A DNA stretch of 64,000 nucleotides from Pseudoduganella guangdongensis (GCF_009857475.1 NZ_WWCJ01000005.1:248001-312000); one strand, 5' to 3'. Shown: positions 53,438-61,600, numbered from the stretch's first letter. Notes: a model not told the origin generated them from the letters alone. Numbers and translations are program-made.

Positions 53438-54074
53438 TCTGGCGGCCGTTCACGGCAATCATGCCCTGGTCGGCCAACTCGTGCAGCACGCGCGAGAAGT
53501 ATTCCGGCGTCAGGTTCAAACGCGAGGCGAGCAGCTTTTTGCTGACCGCCAGCGTGATCTCCGAACCATCGCCGGCGTCATCTTCCTTCAACAGATAGCC
53601 GATAATGCGCTGGCTGCCTGAGCGCAGCGAGTAGGCCTCCACGTCCGAAATCAAGCCATGCAGGCGGCGGCTCATACCGGCCAGCATGCGGCGCGCGAAC
53701 TGCGGGTTGCGCTGCAGCTCGGCGAACACGGTGTGCTTGGAGATATGCAGCAGCATGCAGTCGCTGACTGCATGGGCGGTGACGATGTAGGGCTTTTCCA
53801 TGAACATCAAAGCTTCACCGAAGCTGTGGCCCGGGCCGATGATCTCGACGATCTTTTCGTTGCCCTGGGCGGAGAGGAAACTGAGTTTGACCTGGCCGAA
53901 GATGACCATGTGGAATCCGACGCACGGATCGCCACGCTGGAACACTGCGCTACCGCGTGGGATGTGATGCTCGGTAGTGCCGGCAGCCACTAGCGACAGT
54001 TCTTCCTGCGACAGGTCTGCGAACAGCGGCAGTCGCTTGAGGAACTCGCGGGGGTCGATTTTGGGGCTTGGCAT
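53394..54074 (-). CDS. CRP/FNR-family regulator, DNR-like
   Basis: The product is 226 residues from ATG 54074, after CAGGAG; an earlier in-frame ATG has no site. It has an N-terminal cyclic-nucleotide-binding-like sensor domain and a C-terminal Crp HTH (SKKLLASRLNLTPEYFSRVLHEL). The N-terminal cysteines that bind the FNR cluster are absent, so it is more like the haem/NO-sensing DNR or NnrR. It lies between norB and nirK, whose promoters carry FNR-type boxes. It is downstream of nirK on the same strand, after a terminator. Confidence 0.85.
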   Translation of the reverse strand: MPSPKIDPREFLKRLPLFADLSQEELSLVAAGTTEHHIPRGSAVFQRGDPCVGFHMVIFGQVKLSFLSAQGNEKIVEIIGPGHSFGEALMFMEKPYIVTAHAVSDCMLLHISKHTVFAELQRNPQFARRMLAGMSRRLHGLISDVEAYSLRSGSQRIIGYLLKEDDAGDGSEITLAVSKKLLASRLNLTPEYFSRVLHELADQGMIAVNGRQITILDAARLRAYEG

Positions 54075-54093
54075 TTGGTTCTCCTGAAATGGC

Positions 54094-54118
54094 AAAAGGA
54101 CCCCCGGCTGGGGGTCCT
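54094..54118 (-). terminator. Terminator between nirK and the DNR-like gene
   Basis: GGACCCCC (54098-54105) pairs with GGGGGTCC (54110-54117). On the minus strand it is followed by TTTT. It should end nirK transcription before the regulator gene. Confidence 0.8.
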
Positions 54119-54153
54119 GTCTGGTTACGCTAATGTCGGTCTAATCCCGGGGA

Positions 54154-55560
54154 TCAGTGGCCCGAATCGCCGTCAGGCTTGCTGTTGGTGCGGAAGATCT
54201 CTGGATTTTCCTTGCCCACCACGTGCAGCAAACCGACCAGGCCTTTTTCCATGCGCGACAGCGCGTGGTCGACCAGGATGAAGCGGCCCGGCACTTCGAC
54301 TTTGAACTCGACCATCGTTGCACCGCCAGGAGCCACGGTAGTGGTCTGCACGTTTTGCAGCGGTGGCGAGGTCAGGTCGCCCAGGTTGTACACGCGGTCG
54401 AACACTTCGCCGATCACGTGGAAGCTGGAGGTGGCGTTAGGACCGCCGACGCCGAAGAAGATGCGGACGGTTTCGCCAACCTTGGCTTCCATGCGGTGGG
54501 TTTTGGTCAGCGCGTCATGGGTGCCGTTGAACATCAGGTGTTCCGGTTGTTCGGCCAGCAGCTTGTCGAGCGAGAACTCGGCTTCGCCTGGGGTGCCGTG
54601 CTTCTGCGCGGTGTACAGCTCGCCCTGCATCACGTAGAACTCGCGGTCAACCTTCGGCAGGCCGCCTTCCGGTTCCACCAGGATCATGCCGTACATGCCG
54701 TTGGAGATGTGCTGCGCCACCATCGGGGTCGCGCAGTGGTACACGTACAGGCCTGGGTTGATGGCCTTGAAGGTGAAGCTCTTGGTGCTGCCTGGCGCTG
54801 CCTGGGTGACTGCCGCGCCGCCGCCTGGTCCGGTCACAGCGTGGAAGTCCACCGAGTGGATCATTTCGCTGTCCTTGGCGTTGGACATGTCGACGTTGAC
54901 GGTGTCGCCCACGCGCACGCGGATGAACGGGCCTGGCACTTTGCTGTTGAAGGTCCAGTATTTGTAGGTGGTGCCGTCCATCAGCTGGCCGACGATTTCC
55001 GTGGTGTCCAGTTTGACGTTCACGGTTTGCGGGCCGCGCTTGCCGATCGGGGTGCCTACGTTCATTGGGTTCTGCGAAACGTCGGCCGCCAGTGGCTTGG
55101 CCTTGGCTTCGACATCGCCCACGATGATCTTGCCGATCATGCCTGCCGCCACGTGGCCGGGCAGGGTGCAGATGTAGGTGAATTCACCTTTCTTGTCGGC
55201 CTTGAAGACGATGGCGGTCGATGCGCCCTTGTCCTTCAGCTGGTTCGACTTGGTTTTGAATTCGGGTACGGAGATGTCGTGGATGGCGCCGTCGCCATTG
55301 ACCAGGTTGATCTGCACCACGGCGCCGACCGGCACGCGCAAGGTCGGGTTGGCCTTGCCCTTGGTCTCACCGGAGTCGCTCACGAATACCAGCTTACCGT
55401 CTGCGATATCGGTGCGCAGGGTGTAAGTCACGTCGGGGCGGTACTTCACGGCGGTGCTGCCGTTGCCGCCGTGCTGGCCGTGTTGTGCGTAAGCTGGCGC
55501 CAGGGTGGCTGCGCCGATCACCAGCGCTGCGATGGCTTTGGACATCAAGGTCGGTTTCAT
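54154..55560 (-). CDS. nirK: Copper nitrite reductase with extra N-terminal cupredoxin domain
   Basis: NirK reduces nitrite to NO in the periplasm. The 468-residue precursor has a signal peptide (about 1-26). An extra cupredoxin domain (about 40-150) has full type 1 copper ligands His94, Cys131, His136 and Met141. The NirK core follows: type 1 site His235, Cys276, His284, Met289; type 2 site His240, His275 and His432, plus the catalytic His381. Usual NirK is about 350-380 residues, so this is a three-domain form like that of Hyphomicrobium. Two FNR-type boxes lie upstream. Confidence 0.95.
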   Translation of the reverse strand: MKPTLMSKAIAALVIGAATLAPAYAQHGQHGGNGSTAVKYRPDVTYTLRTDIADGKLVFVSDSGETKGKANPTLRVPVGAVVQINLVNGDGAIHDISVPEFKTKSNQLKDKGASTAIVFKADKKGEFTYICTLPGHVAAGMIGKIIVGDVEAKAKPLAADVSQNPMNVGTPIGKRGPQTVNVKLDTTEIVGQLMDGTTYKYWTFNSKVPGPFIRVRVGDTVNVDMSNAKDSEMIHSVDFHAVTGPGGGAAVTQAAPGSTKSFTFKAINPGLYVYHCATPMVAQHISNGMYGMILVEPEGGLPKVDREFYVMQGELYTAQKHGTPGEAEFSLDKLLAEQPEHLMFNGTHDALTKTHRMEAKVGETVRIFFGVGGPNATSSFHVIGEVFDRVYNLGDLTSPPLQNVQTTTVAPGGATMVEFKVEVPGRFILVDHALSRMEKGLVGLLHVVGKENPEIFRTNSKPDGDSGH

Positions 55561-55618
55561 TTTCTTCTCACAGGTTTGTCCGGCACGGGATTGCGCCGTT
55601 TGACAGCTAAATCTTAGT

Positions 55619-55634
55619 TTTTAAATGCATGTTT
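55619..55634 (-). promoter_or_regulatory. Candidate NsrR operator upstream of nirK
   Basis: On the minus strand AAACATGCATTTAAAA contains AACATGCATTT, an exact match to the NsrR half-site AANATGCATTT. It lies 59 nt before the nirK start and just downstream of an FNR-type box. Confidence 0.65.
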
Positions 55635-55639
55635 CTGAA

Positions 55640-55653
55640 TTGACGCAGGTCAA
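55640..55653 (-). promoter_or_regulatory. FNR/DNR-type box 1 upstream of nirK
   Basis: TTGACGCAGGTCAA is a perfect palindrome of the DNR type (TTGAC-N4-GTCAA). It is centred 86 nt before the nirK start codon. Confidence 0.78.
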
Positions 55654-55697
55654 ATTTTTGGAAAGAACTGCGGAATATCGAAACGACTCGGAAACTT

Positions 55698-55711
55698 TTG
55701 ACTTAGATCAA
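55698..55711. promoter_or_regulatory. FNR/DNR-type box 2 between nirK and the beta-lactamase gene
   Basis: TTGACTTAGATCAA matches the FNR/DNR pattern with one asymmetric position. It lies 45 nt upstream of box 1 and 27 nt past the stop of the convergent-side beta-lactamase gene, so it can only serve nirK. Confidence 0.65.
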
Positions 55712-55738
55712 GTGAGAATCAGCCCCTGAACGATGGTC

Positions 55739-56482
55739 TCAGGGCATCAGGCCCGGCAAGCGTGCCAGGAAGGCATCGCGCTGCTCCATGCCGCTGCCGG
55801 CGCCGGCCTGCGCGAAGACGATGCGGCGGCCCGCCTGTGCGCTGTGCTCCAGCCAGCCGACGTACCAGCCCACTTCGCGCCCGCTGCCGGTCTTGCCAAA
55901 GACGTGCCAGCCGCCGACCGTCTGCGGCCACTTCACCAGGGTGGCGGCCATGTCGTAGGCGGCGGGCTTCAGCTGCAGTTCGCGCCCGACCACGCGGCGC
56001 AGGAAGGCGATCTGTTCGTCCGGCGAAATGCGCAGGGAGGAGCCGAGCCAGGATTCGGACAGGCCGTTGTCCTGGCCCGGATCGCCGCTGACATCGGCGT
56101 TGCCGTAGTTGAACTGGCGGGTGTAGGCGGCCAAGCGTTCCGCGCCCAGCTGCAGGGTGATTTGCTGCGAGTACCAGACCACCGATTCCTTCATCCAGGT
56201 GCCCGGGCCGTGCGGCTGGCGCCACACCGGGCGCCAGTCCACGTAGCCGGGTTTGAAGGGCAGCACCGGCGCCTGCTCGTCCCACAGCACGCCGGCGTCA
56301 TAGCCCATGAGCGCAAGCGGCAGCTTGAAGGTGGACATGGGCGGCAGGCGTTTATCGCACACGCCCTCGTGTACCAGCCACTTGCCGCTGGCGGCATCGG
56401 CCATGGCCAGGCAGTGTTCCGCCGAATACGCGAGCAAAGGGAGGCCCAGCCCTGCGAGCAGGGCGATGGATTGACGCTTCAT
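55739..56482 (-). CDS. Class D (OXA-type) beta-lactamase
   Basis: The 247-residue precursor has a signal peptide (about 1-20). It has the complete class D motif set: STFK at 50-53 (nucleophile Ser50, carboxylated Lys53), SVV of the SxV box, YGN, and FGKTGS. The SWLGSS segment near 144 also fits the family. It should hydrolyse penicillins in the periplasm. It follows blaI-blaR1 on the same strand, so it is probably inducible. Confidence 0.93.
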   Translation of the reverse strand: MKRQSIALLAGLGLPLLAYSAEHCLAMADAASGKWLVHEGVCDKRLPPMSTFKLPLALMGYDAGVLWDEQAPVLPFKPGYVDWRPVWRQPHGPGTWMKESVVWYSQQITLQLGAERLAAYTRQFNYGNADVSGDPGQDNGLSESWLGSSLRISPDEQIAFLRRVVGRELQLKPAAYDMAATLVKWPQTVGGWHVFGKTGSGREVGWYVGWLEHSAQAGRRIVFAQAGAGSGMEQRDAFLARLPGLMP

Positions 56483-56496
56483 GGTGGGGTCCTTGG

Positions 56497-58257
56497 TTAG
56501 AGTTTTGCGAGTTGCGCCGGCAGTTGGCGCAGGAAGGCTTCCTTGGTGCGCGGGCCGGCGGCGCCTTCCTCTTTTTTCTCATCCTGCGCCAGGCGGGCGA
56601 AGACGATGGTGCGCTTGCCGTTGCTGGCCCAGCCGACGAACCAGCCGTGGGAGCGCGAGAAATCGTCCTTGCCGTCCGCCCCGACGGGGGCGCCGGTGCC
56701 GGTCTTGCCGTAGACGCGCCAGCCGTTGGGCAGGTCGTCCAGGCGCAGCAGGGTGGCGGTCTGTTCCACCGCGCGCGGCGACACCGGCAGCTCGTGGCGC
56801 ACCAGTTTGCGCAGGAAGTCGGTCTGTTCGTCGGCCGAAATTTGCAGCGAAGAGCCGATCCAGGACCATGCCAGGCCGTTGTCCTTGCCCGCGTCGCCGC
56901 CGGTATCGCGGTTGCCGTAGCCGAAGCCCTGCACATAGCGCTCGAAGCGTTCGCGGCCCAGTTGCCGGGTCACCTGCTGCGCGTACCACACGGCGGAATA
57001 GCGGATCCAGTCGCGCGGCGCCATGTCGCGTTTCCAGTCGGGGTTCCAGGCATTGTATGCGGCGCGGTAGGGCAGCAGCGGCGCGTGCTCGTCGCGCAGG
57101 AAGCCGCTGTCGTAGCCCATCAGGCTGACCGCGATATTGAAGGTGGAGACCGGCGTGATGCGCGCGCCGCAATCGCCTTCGCGCAGCAGCGCCTTGCCGC
57201 TGGCGGCATCGACCAAGGTGGTGCAGTTCAGTGCGGCCACCGACTGCGCGGACGGCGAAACGCTCCACGCCAAGGCCGGCTGCAGCGCGAAGTTGCCGCC
57301 CGCGATGGCGGCCAGCGCGGCGACGGTGGCGGCGCGCGCCCACATGGCGCGGCGCGTACTGGCCGGGCTGCGAATCAGGGCAACGCGCTCGGTCAGCGTG
57401 TTCGGATCGATGCTGCCGAAAGCCAGCGCGCCTTGCGGCGCCAGGTGCTGCAGCTTGAGCTGCGCCACCAGGGCCGATGCGTAAGCCTTGCGCTGCGCCG
57501 CTGGACGGCCGCGCAGCACATCGCGGTCGCAGCCCAGTTCCTGGGCCCAGGTCAGGCTGTTGCGCAGCATGCGCATGAAGGGGTTGAACCACAACAGGGT
57601 TTGCAGCAGCACGCCGGCCGACATCCACTGCAAGTCATGGCGGCGCAGGTGGGTCAACTCGTGCTCCACGATCATCTGCCGCTGCAGCGGATCGAAGTCG
57701 CGCAAATGGCGCGGCAGCAGCAGGCGCGGTTTGAACAGGCCAAGCAGCATGGGCGAGATGGGCGCATCCACCTCCAGCATGGTGGCGCCGTCTTGCGCCT
57801 TGGCTGGCGCGCCGCCTTTGGCCAGGCTGTCGAGCAGGCGGTGCGCGCGCCACAGGCGGGCGATGGACCACGCCAGGCCAAGCAGGTAGATGGCCAGCCA
57901 GGCCTGGGCGCCGCGCAGCAGCAGGGTGCGCGGCGACAGGGCCGGCGTGGCGTCGGCCTGCGCGGCGCGGGGGGCGGGCAGGGCGGTGGCAGCGGCCGCC
58001 GGCAGGAATTGCGTGACGGTGCGCGTGGCGCCTTCCAGCGGCGGGATCAGGCGCACGCGTTGGCTGTGCGGCAGCAGCATCAGTACGAAGATCGCCAGCA
58101 CGGTCAACTGGCCCAGCAGCCACAGGCTGCGCTGCATGGCCAGCGCCGGCAGGCAGCGGCGCAGCAGGGCGCTGATGGCCCACACGCTCAAGCCGGCAGC
58201 CAGGCAACCCAGGCTGGCCAGCAGGAAGCGCATGGTCAGGAGCTCCAGGCCGCTCAC
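56497..58257 (-). CDS. blaR1: BlaR1-type sensor: M56 metalloprotease fused to a class D-like sensor domain
   Basis: The 586-residue membrane protein combines an M56 zinc protease (HELTH at 199-203, Glu240 in AQELGCD as likely third ligand) with a C-terminal extracytoplasmic penicillin-sensor domain (about 343-586). The sensor keeps SAV, YGN and KTGTG, but its SxxK motif is STFN (371-374), so the usual Lys is Asn374. The GTG start overlaps the blaI stop by 4 bp; ATG 58233 is an alternative. It should relay beta-lactam binding to BlaI cleavage. Confidence 0.9.
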   Translation of the reverse strand: MSGLELLTMRFLLASLGCLAAGLSVWAISALLRRCLPALAMQRSLWLLGQLTVLAIFVLMLLPHSQRVRLIPPLEGATRTVTQFLPAAAATALPAPRAAQADATPALSPRTLLLRGAQAWLAIYLLGLAWSIARLWRAHRLLDSLAKGGAPAKAQDGATMLEVDAPISPMLLGLFKPRLLLPRHLRDFDPLQRQMIVEHELTHLRRHDLQWMSAGVLLQTLLWFNPFMRMLRNSLTWAQELGCDRDVLRGRPAAQRKAYASALVAQLKLQHLAPQGALAFGSIDPNTLTERVALIRSPASTRRAMWARAATVAALAAIAGGNFALQPALAWSVSPSAQSVAALNCTTLVDAASGKALLREGDCGARITPVSTFNIAVSLMGYDSGFLRDEHAPLLPYRAAYNAWNPDWKRDMAPRDWIRYSAVWYAQQVTRQLGRERFERYVQGFGYGNRDTGGDAGKDNGLAWSWIGSSLQISADEQTDFLRKLVRHELPVSPRAVEQTATLLRLDDLPNGWRVYGKTGTGAPVGADGKDDFSRSHGWFVGWASNGKRTIVFARLAQDEKKEEGAAGPRTKEAFLRQLPAQLAKL

Positions 58258-58643
58258 TTGGCGTCTTCCTCATCGGGCCAGTCGGACAGCATTTGCTCCA
58301 GCTGCGCCAGTTCGCCGGCATCGACCAGTTTGCTGCCGGCGAACATATTGACCGGCAGCGGCGTATCGAGCTCCATGATGCGCGAGCCGAAATCGCGGGC
58401 GTAGGCGGCCAGGGTTTCCACCTTATCGAGCAGCGCCTCGTAGACTTGCACGCCATGGCGCACGTGCTGCGCCAGCATCTGCTTCTCCATCATGCGCTCC
58501 ACGGTCTTGCGGGTGGACGAGAACGACCAGGCCAGATCCTCCTCCACCGCAGCATGGATTTCGCGCGCGCTCAAAGGCGCCTGGCGCCACAGGGCTTTCA
58601 GGATGCAGAGTTCGGGAGTGGACGGGATCAGCATGACAGACAT
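58254..58643 (-). CDS. blaI: BlaI/MecI-family repressor
   Basis: The 129-residue winged-helix repressor has the BlaI pattern (TPELCILKALWRQAPLSAREIHAAV, then STRKTVERMMEKQML). It heads the blaI-blaR1-oxa operon and overlaps blaR1 by 4 bp. A 20-bp inverted repeat 17 nt upstream is the likely operator, giving autoregulation relieved by beta-lactams. Confidence 0.93.
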   Translation of the reverse strand: MSVMLIPSTPELCILKALWRQAPLSAREIHAAVEEDLAWSFSSTRKTVERMMEKQMLAQHVRHGVQVYEALLDKVETLAAYARDFGSRIMELDTPLPVNMFAGSKLVDAGELAQLEQMLSDWPDEEDAK

Positions 58644-58659
58644 TTATGTGACGAATGGT

Positions 58660-58679
58660 GACAGTATGTGACAACTGTC
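58660..58679 (-). promoter_or_regulatory. Candidate BlaI operator
   Basis: GACAGT and ACTGTC are perfect arms around 8 bases, 17 nt before the blaI start. TATGTGAC, which lies in the core, recurs 20 nt nearer the gene (58645-58652 and 58665-58672), suggesting two tandem sites. Confidence 0.65.
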
Positions 58680-58738
58680 GCAATCGCGTCAAGCATTTAT
58701 CATGGTAAGCTTTTTGCAATGTGAACGAAGGGGCAAGT

Positions 58739-59383
58739 ATGGGCGCAAAAACATGGATGCTGATGTACGCGGAAGGCGACCCCGCCGAGATCCTGCGCTC
58801 CCGGCCAGTGCTGGACCGGGCGGCCAGCGAGGCCCTGCTGGCGCAGCTCTTCCCAGGCAAGCGCTATAAGGCGGCGGACGACCTGACGCTGGCCCAGGCC
58901 TGCCCCAGCGGCCGCAATATCCTGGTCGGCTGCTTCCCGGGCCTGTCGATCGTCGCGGCGGACGAACTCGCCATCGACACCCCCAGCCAGCTCGACCAGC
59001 GCTTCCTCGATATCGCCGCTGGCCGCACGGTCTACTTGCACATCATGTACAGCGTGGTTGACTGGTTCGCCTACGCGATCTGGAAAGACGGCAAATGGCA
59101 GCGCTCATTGAGTGTCGCCCCGGACGGCGGCGTTCTGGAAGAGCTCGGCGAACGCCGCCCCTTCGAAGCGGCATACTGGGCCGGCGCCTACCCCGCCATC
59201 GACCCCGATGATGACGAGCCCAGCACCTACCCCTTACCGTTCCACCCGCTCGACCTCGGCGAAGCCGCCCTGGAAGCCCTGTTCGGCTACCAGCTCGAAG
59301 GCGACAACGGGCCGTCGCTCCTCGATCCCGAGAGCATTCCCTTGATGGCCTTCAAGCCTGTCAGTTGGTGGCGGTTCTGGTAA
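58739..59383 (+). CDS. DUF6928-like hypothetical protein
   Basis: The product is 214 residues from ATG 58739, after AAGGGG; the in-frame GTG at 58721 is weaker. It opens MGAKTWMLMYAEGDPAEILR and has a mixed alpha/beta fold with Trp-rich end WWRFW, as in DUF6928 proteins. No catalytic motif or signal peptide is visible. Its TAA stop overlaps the edge of a 79-bp palindrome. Function unknown. Confidence 0.7.
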   Translation: MGAKTWMLMYAEGDPAEILRSRPVLDRAASEALLAQLFPGKRYKAADDLTLAQACPSGRNILVGCFPGLSIVAADELAIDTPSQLDQRFLDIAAGRTVYLHIMYSVVDWFAYAIWKDGKWQRSLSVAPDGGVLEELGERRPFEAAYWAGAYPAIDPDDDEPSTYPLPFHPLDLGEAALEALFGYQLEGDNGPSLLDPESIPLMAFKPVSWWRFW

Positions 59384-59461
59384 TTCGGGGTCAGGTCTGA
59401 CAATCGGACAAATTATGCGCGAAGCGCATAATTTGTCCGATTGTCAGACCTGACCCCGAAT
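59383..59461. repeat. REP-like palindromic element, family B, copy 2 (79 bp, perfect)
   Basis: Two 38-bp arms are exact reverse complements around a GAA loop. The outer 27 bases match family B copy 1 at 30521. It lies between two convergent genes, contains the lpxH stop codon and the five codons before it, and touches the stop of the DUF6928-like gene. It could also act as a bidirectional terminator or RNA-stabilising hairpin. Confidence 0.9.
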
Positions 59462-60172
59462 CTGCGAGATGGTGCCGTCTTCGGCAATGGCGAGCCAGCC
59501 GCCGCGCGGGGGCGTGGCTTCGGGTTCCCAGTCAGGCAGGACGTAGCGGCGGGTGCCGCCAACTTCGTGCAGGGCGGGGCGGTGGGTGTGGCCGTGGATC
59601 ATGATCGAAGTGCCGGTCTGGGCGAAGACCTCGGCGATCGCTGCTGGCGTCACGTCCATGATCTCATACGACTTTTCGGCGTGGCCTTGCTTGCTCTGCT
59701 CGCGCAGGCCGGCAATGATGTGCTTGCGCTGTTCCAGCGGCATGGACAGGAATTGCTGCTGCCACGCGGGCTGGCGCACTTGCGCGCGGAAGGCCATGTA
59801 TTTGACGTCCTGGGTGCATTGGGCGTCGCCGTGCAGCAGCACGATGCGTTGGCCGTAGGCGTCGATGACCCAGGTTTCCGGCAGCAGGGTCAGGCCCGCT
59901 GCGGCGGCGAATTGTTCGCCGACCAGGAAATCGCGGTTGCCTGCGATCCAGAATAGCTGGACGCCTGCGTCGCTGACGCGGCGCAGGGCGGTCACAATCT
60001 GTTGGTGGAACGGATCCGGCAGGTCGTCGTCGCCCGCCCAATATTCGAAAATATCGCCCAACAGGTAAAGCTGCTTAGCGCCCAGCGCGTGCTGGTCGAG
60101 GAAGCGCAGGAACGCTTCCGTCAGCACCGGCCGCGCCGGCTGCAAATGCAGGTCTGATACGAAGAGGATCAA
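59444..60172 (-). CDS. lpxH: UDP-2,3-diacylglucosamine diphosphatase
   Basis: LpxH cleaves UDP-2,3-diacylglucosamine to lipid X, the fourth step of lipid A synthesis, at the inner membrane. The 242-residue length is normal. Calcineurin-like metal motifs are present: DLHL near 7, GDIFEYWAGDD near 38-48, GNRD near 79, and HGHTHRP near 195. The last codons (IRGQV and stop) lie inside a family B palindrome. It is the last gene of an operon with two cyclophilins. Confidence 0.95.
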   Translation of the reverse strand: MILFVSDLHLQPARPVLTEAFLRFLDQHALGAKQLYLLGDIFEYWAGDDDLPDPFHQQIVTALRRVSDAGVQLFWIAGNRDFLVGEQFAAAAGLTLLPETWVIDAYGQRIVLLHGDAQCTQDVKYMAFRAQVRQPAWQQQFLSMPLEQRKHIIAGLREQSKQGHAEKSYEIMDVTPAAIAEVFAQTGTSIMIHGHTHRPALHEVGGTRRYVLPDWEPEATPPRGGWLAIAEDGTISQIRGQV

Positions 60173-60173
60173 A

Positions 60174-60665
60174 TTACGCCGCTTCGATCTTTTCGATGAT
60201 GACGTCTTCCGCTGGCACGTCGGCGAACATGCCGGAGCGGGTGGTTTTTACGCCTTTGATGGCGTCAACCACTTCGGTGCCTTCGGTGACTTTGCCGAAT
60301 ACGGCGTAGCCCCAGCCGTCCTGGCCTGGGTAGTCCAGGAAGGAGTTGTTCTTCACGTTGATGAAGAACTGGGCGGATGCGGAGTGCGGCGCCGAGGTGC
60401 GGGCCATGGCCAGGGTGTATGGCTCGTTTTTCAGGCCGTTCTTGGCTTCGTTTTCCACGGTCTGGTCGGCTGGCTTTTGTTTCATGCCTGGCTCGAAACC
60501 GCCGCCCTGGATCATGAAACCGTCGATGACGCGGTGGAAGATGGTGTTGTTGTAGTGGCCGGCCTTCACGTAGTTCAGGAAGTTCTCAACAGTCTTTGGC
60601 GCTTTTTCCGCGTCCAGTTGGGCAACGATGGTGCCTTTGTTGGTGGTGATGGTGATGGTGGTCAT
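60174..60665 (-). CDS. ppiB: Cytoplasmic peptidyl-prolyl cis-trans isomerase (cyclophilin)
   Basis: The 163-residue cyclophilin without signal peptide has the catalytic [13 protein letters not shown] motif (about 43-55), then [16 protein letters not shown] and a W-containing [10 protein letters not shown]. Length and sequence fit PpiB. It lies 1 nt before lpxH and 31 nt after a periplasmic paralogue, the conserved arrangement in this group. Confidence 0.95.
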   Translation of the reverse strand: MTTITITTNKGTIVAQLDAEKAPKTVENFLNYVKAGHYNNTIFHRVIDGFMIQGGGFEPGMKQKPADQTVENEAKNGLKNEPYTLAMARTSAPHSASAQFFINVKNNSFLDYPGQDGWGYAVFGKVTEGTEVVDAIKGVKTTRSGMFADVPAEDVIIEKIEAA

Positions 60666-60696
60666 CTTGTTGTCCTTTTGTGTTTCTAAAAAAGCG

Positions 60697-61431
60697 TTAT
60701 TTTACAGGCTCTTGCGCCGGAGCAGGAGTGGCCTCCTGAATCGGGGCAGCTTGCGCCGGTTGGGTCGGCTCGACTGCCGGGGCAGGTTGTTCGACCGGCG
60801 GCGGCGCAGGCGGCGCTGGCGGCACGATGCGGGTCTTGAGGATGGTGGCCGATTTGACCACGACCGGGATCACGGGAATGTTCTGGAAGCCGGGTTTGTC
60901 GTCCACCAGCAGCACCTTGATCTTGTCGACCGTTTCCTTGCCCTGGATGACTTTGCCGAAGACGGCGTAGCCGTGGCCCTTGGCGTTCGGGTAGTCCAGG
61001 CCGATATTGTCCACCACGTTGATGAACCATTGCGACTGGCCGGAGTCGGGCGAGTCGTGGCGGGCCATGGAAATGGTGTACGCCAGGTTGGACAGGCCGT
61101 TCTTCGCTTCGCTCTTGATGGTGGGGCGCAGCGGCATCTTGGGCTTCATGTCGGCGGTGTAGCCGCCGCCTTGCACCATGAAGCCGTTGATCACGCGGTG
61201 GAAAATGGTGTCCTTATAGAAGCCGCTTTTAACGTAAGCGAGGAAGTTGGCCGTGGAAATGGGCGCTTTTTCCTGGTCCAGCTCGACGACGATCTCGCCC
61301 AGGGTGGTTTTGATCGAGACTTGCGGGTTGTCGGCGGCCAGGGCGATGCCGCTGCCCATCAGCAGGCTGCCGCTGACGATGCCGGCGGCAAAGGCGATCC
61401 AGGTCAACTTCTGCATTCTTGTTTTATTCAT
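60697..61431 (-). CDS. Exported cyclophilin-type peptidyl-prolyl isomerase
   Basis: The product is 244 residues from ATG 61431; ATG 61416 is an alternative, and the frame is open further upstream without support. It has a signal peptide (about 1-34, ending ALAAD) and a cyclophilin domain with [15 protein letters not shown]-terminal Pro/Ala-rich tail of about 45 residues probably crosses the periplasm or cell wall. It is the periplasmic partner of ppiB and divergent from cysS. Confidence 0.9.
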   Translation of the reverse strand: MNKTRMQKLTWIAFAAGIVSGSLLMGSGIALAADNPQVSIKTTLGEIVVELDQEKAPISTANFLAYVKSGFYKDTIFHRVINGFMVQGGGYTADMKPKMPLRPTIKSEAKNGLSNLAYTISMARHDSPDSGQSQWFINVVDNIGLDYPNAKGHGYAVFGKVIQGKETVDKIKVLLVDDKPGFQNIPVIPVVVKSATILKTRIVPPAPPAPPPVEQPAPAVEPTQPAQAAPIQEATPAPAQEPVK

Positions 61432-61600
61432 AAGGTTTGATTCTCGCGTAGTCGAAATTTTCGGTGCTATACTTCGGCAGACGTTCCATTCTAACAAAGT
61501 AGAACTATAACAAAGGGTAGGTACATTCCCCTGTAATCCACCGAGCACCGGTGCGGCGCCCCAGGCGTTTCGCGCCCGTCGCCCGTTTACTTCTAGTCCG

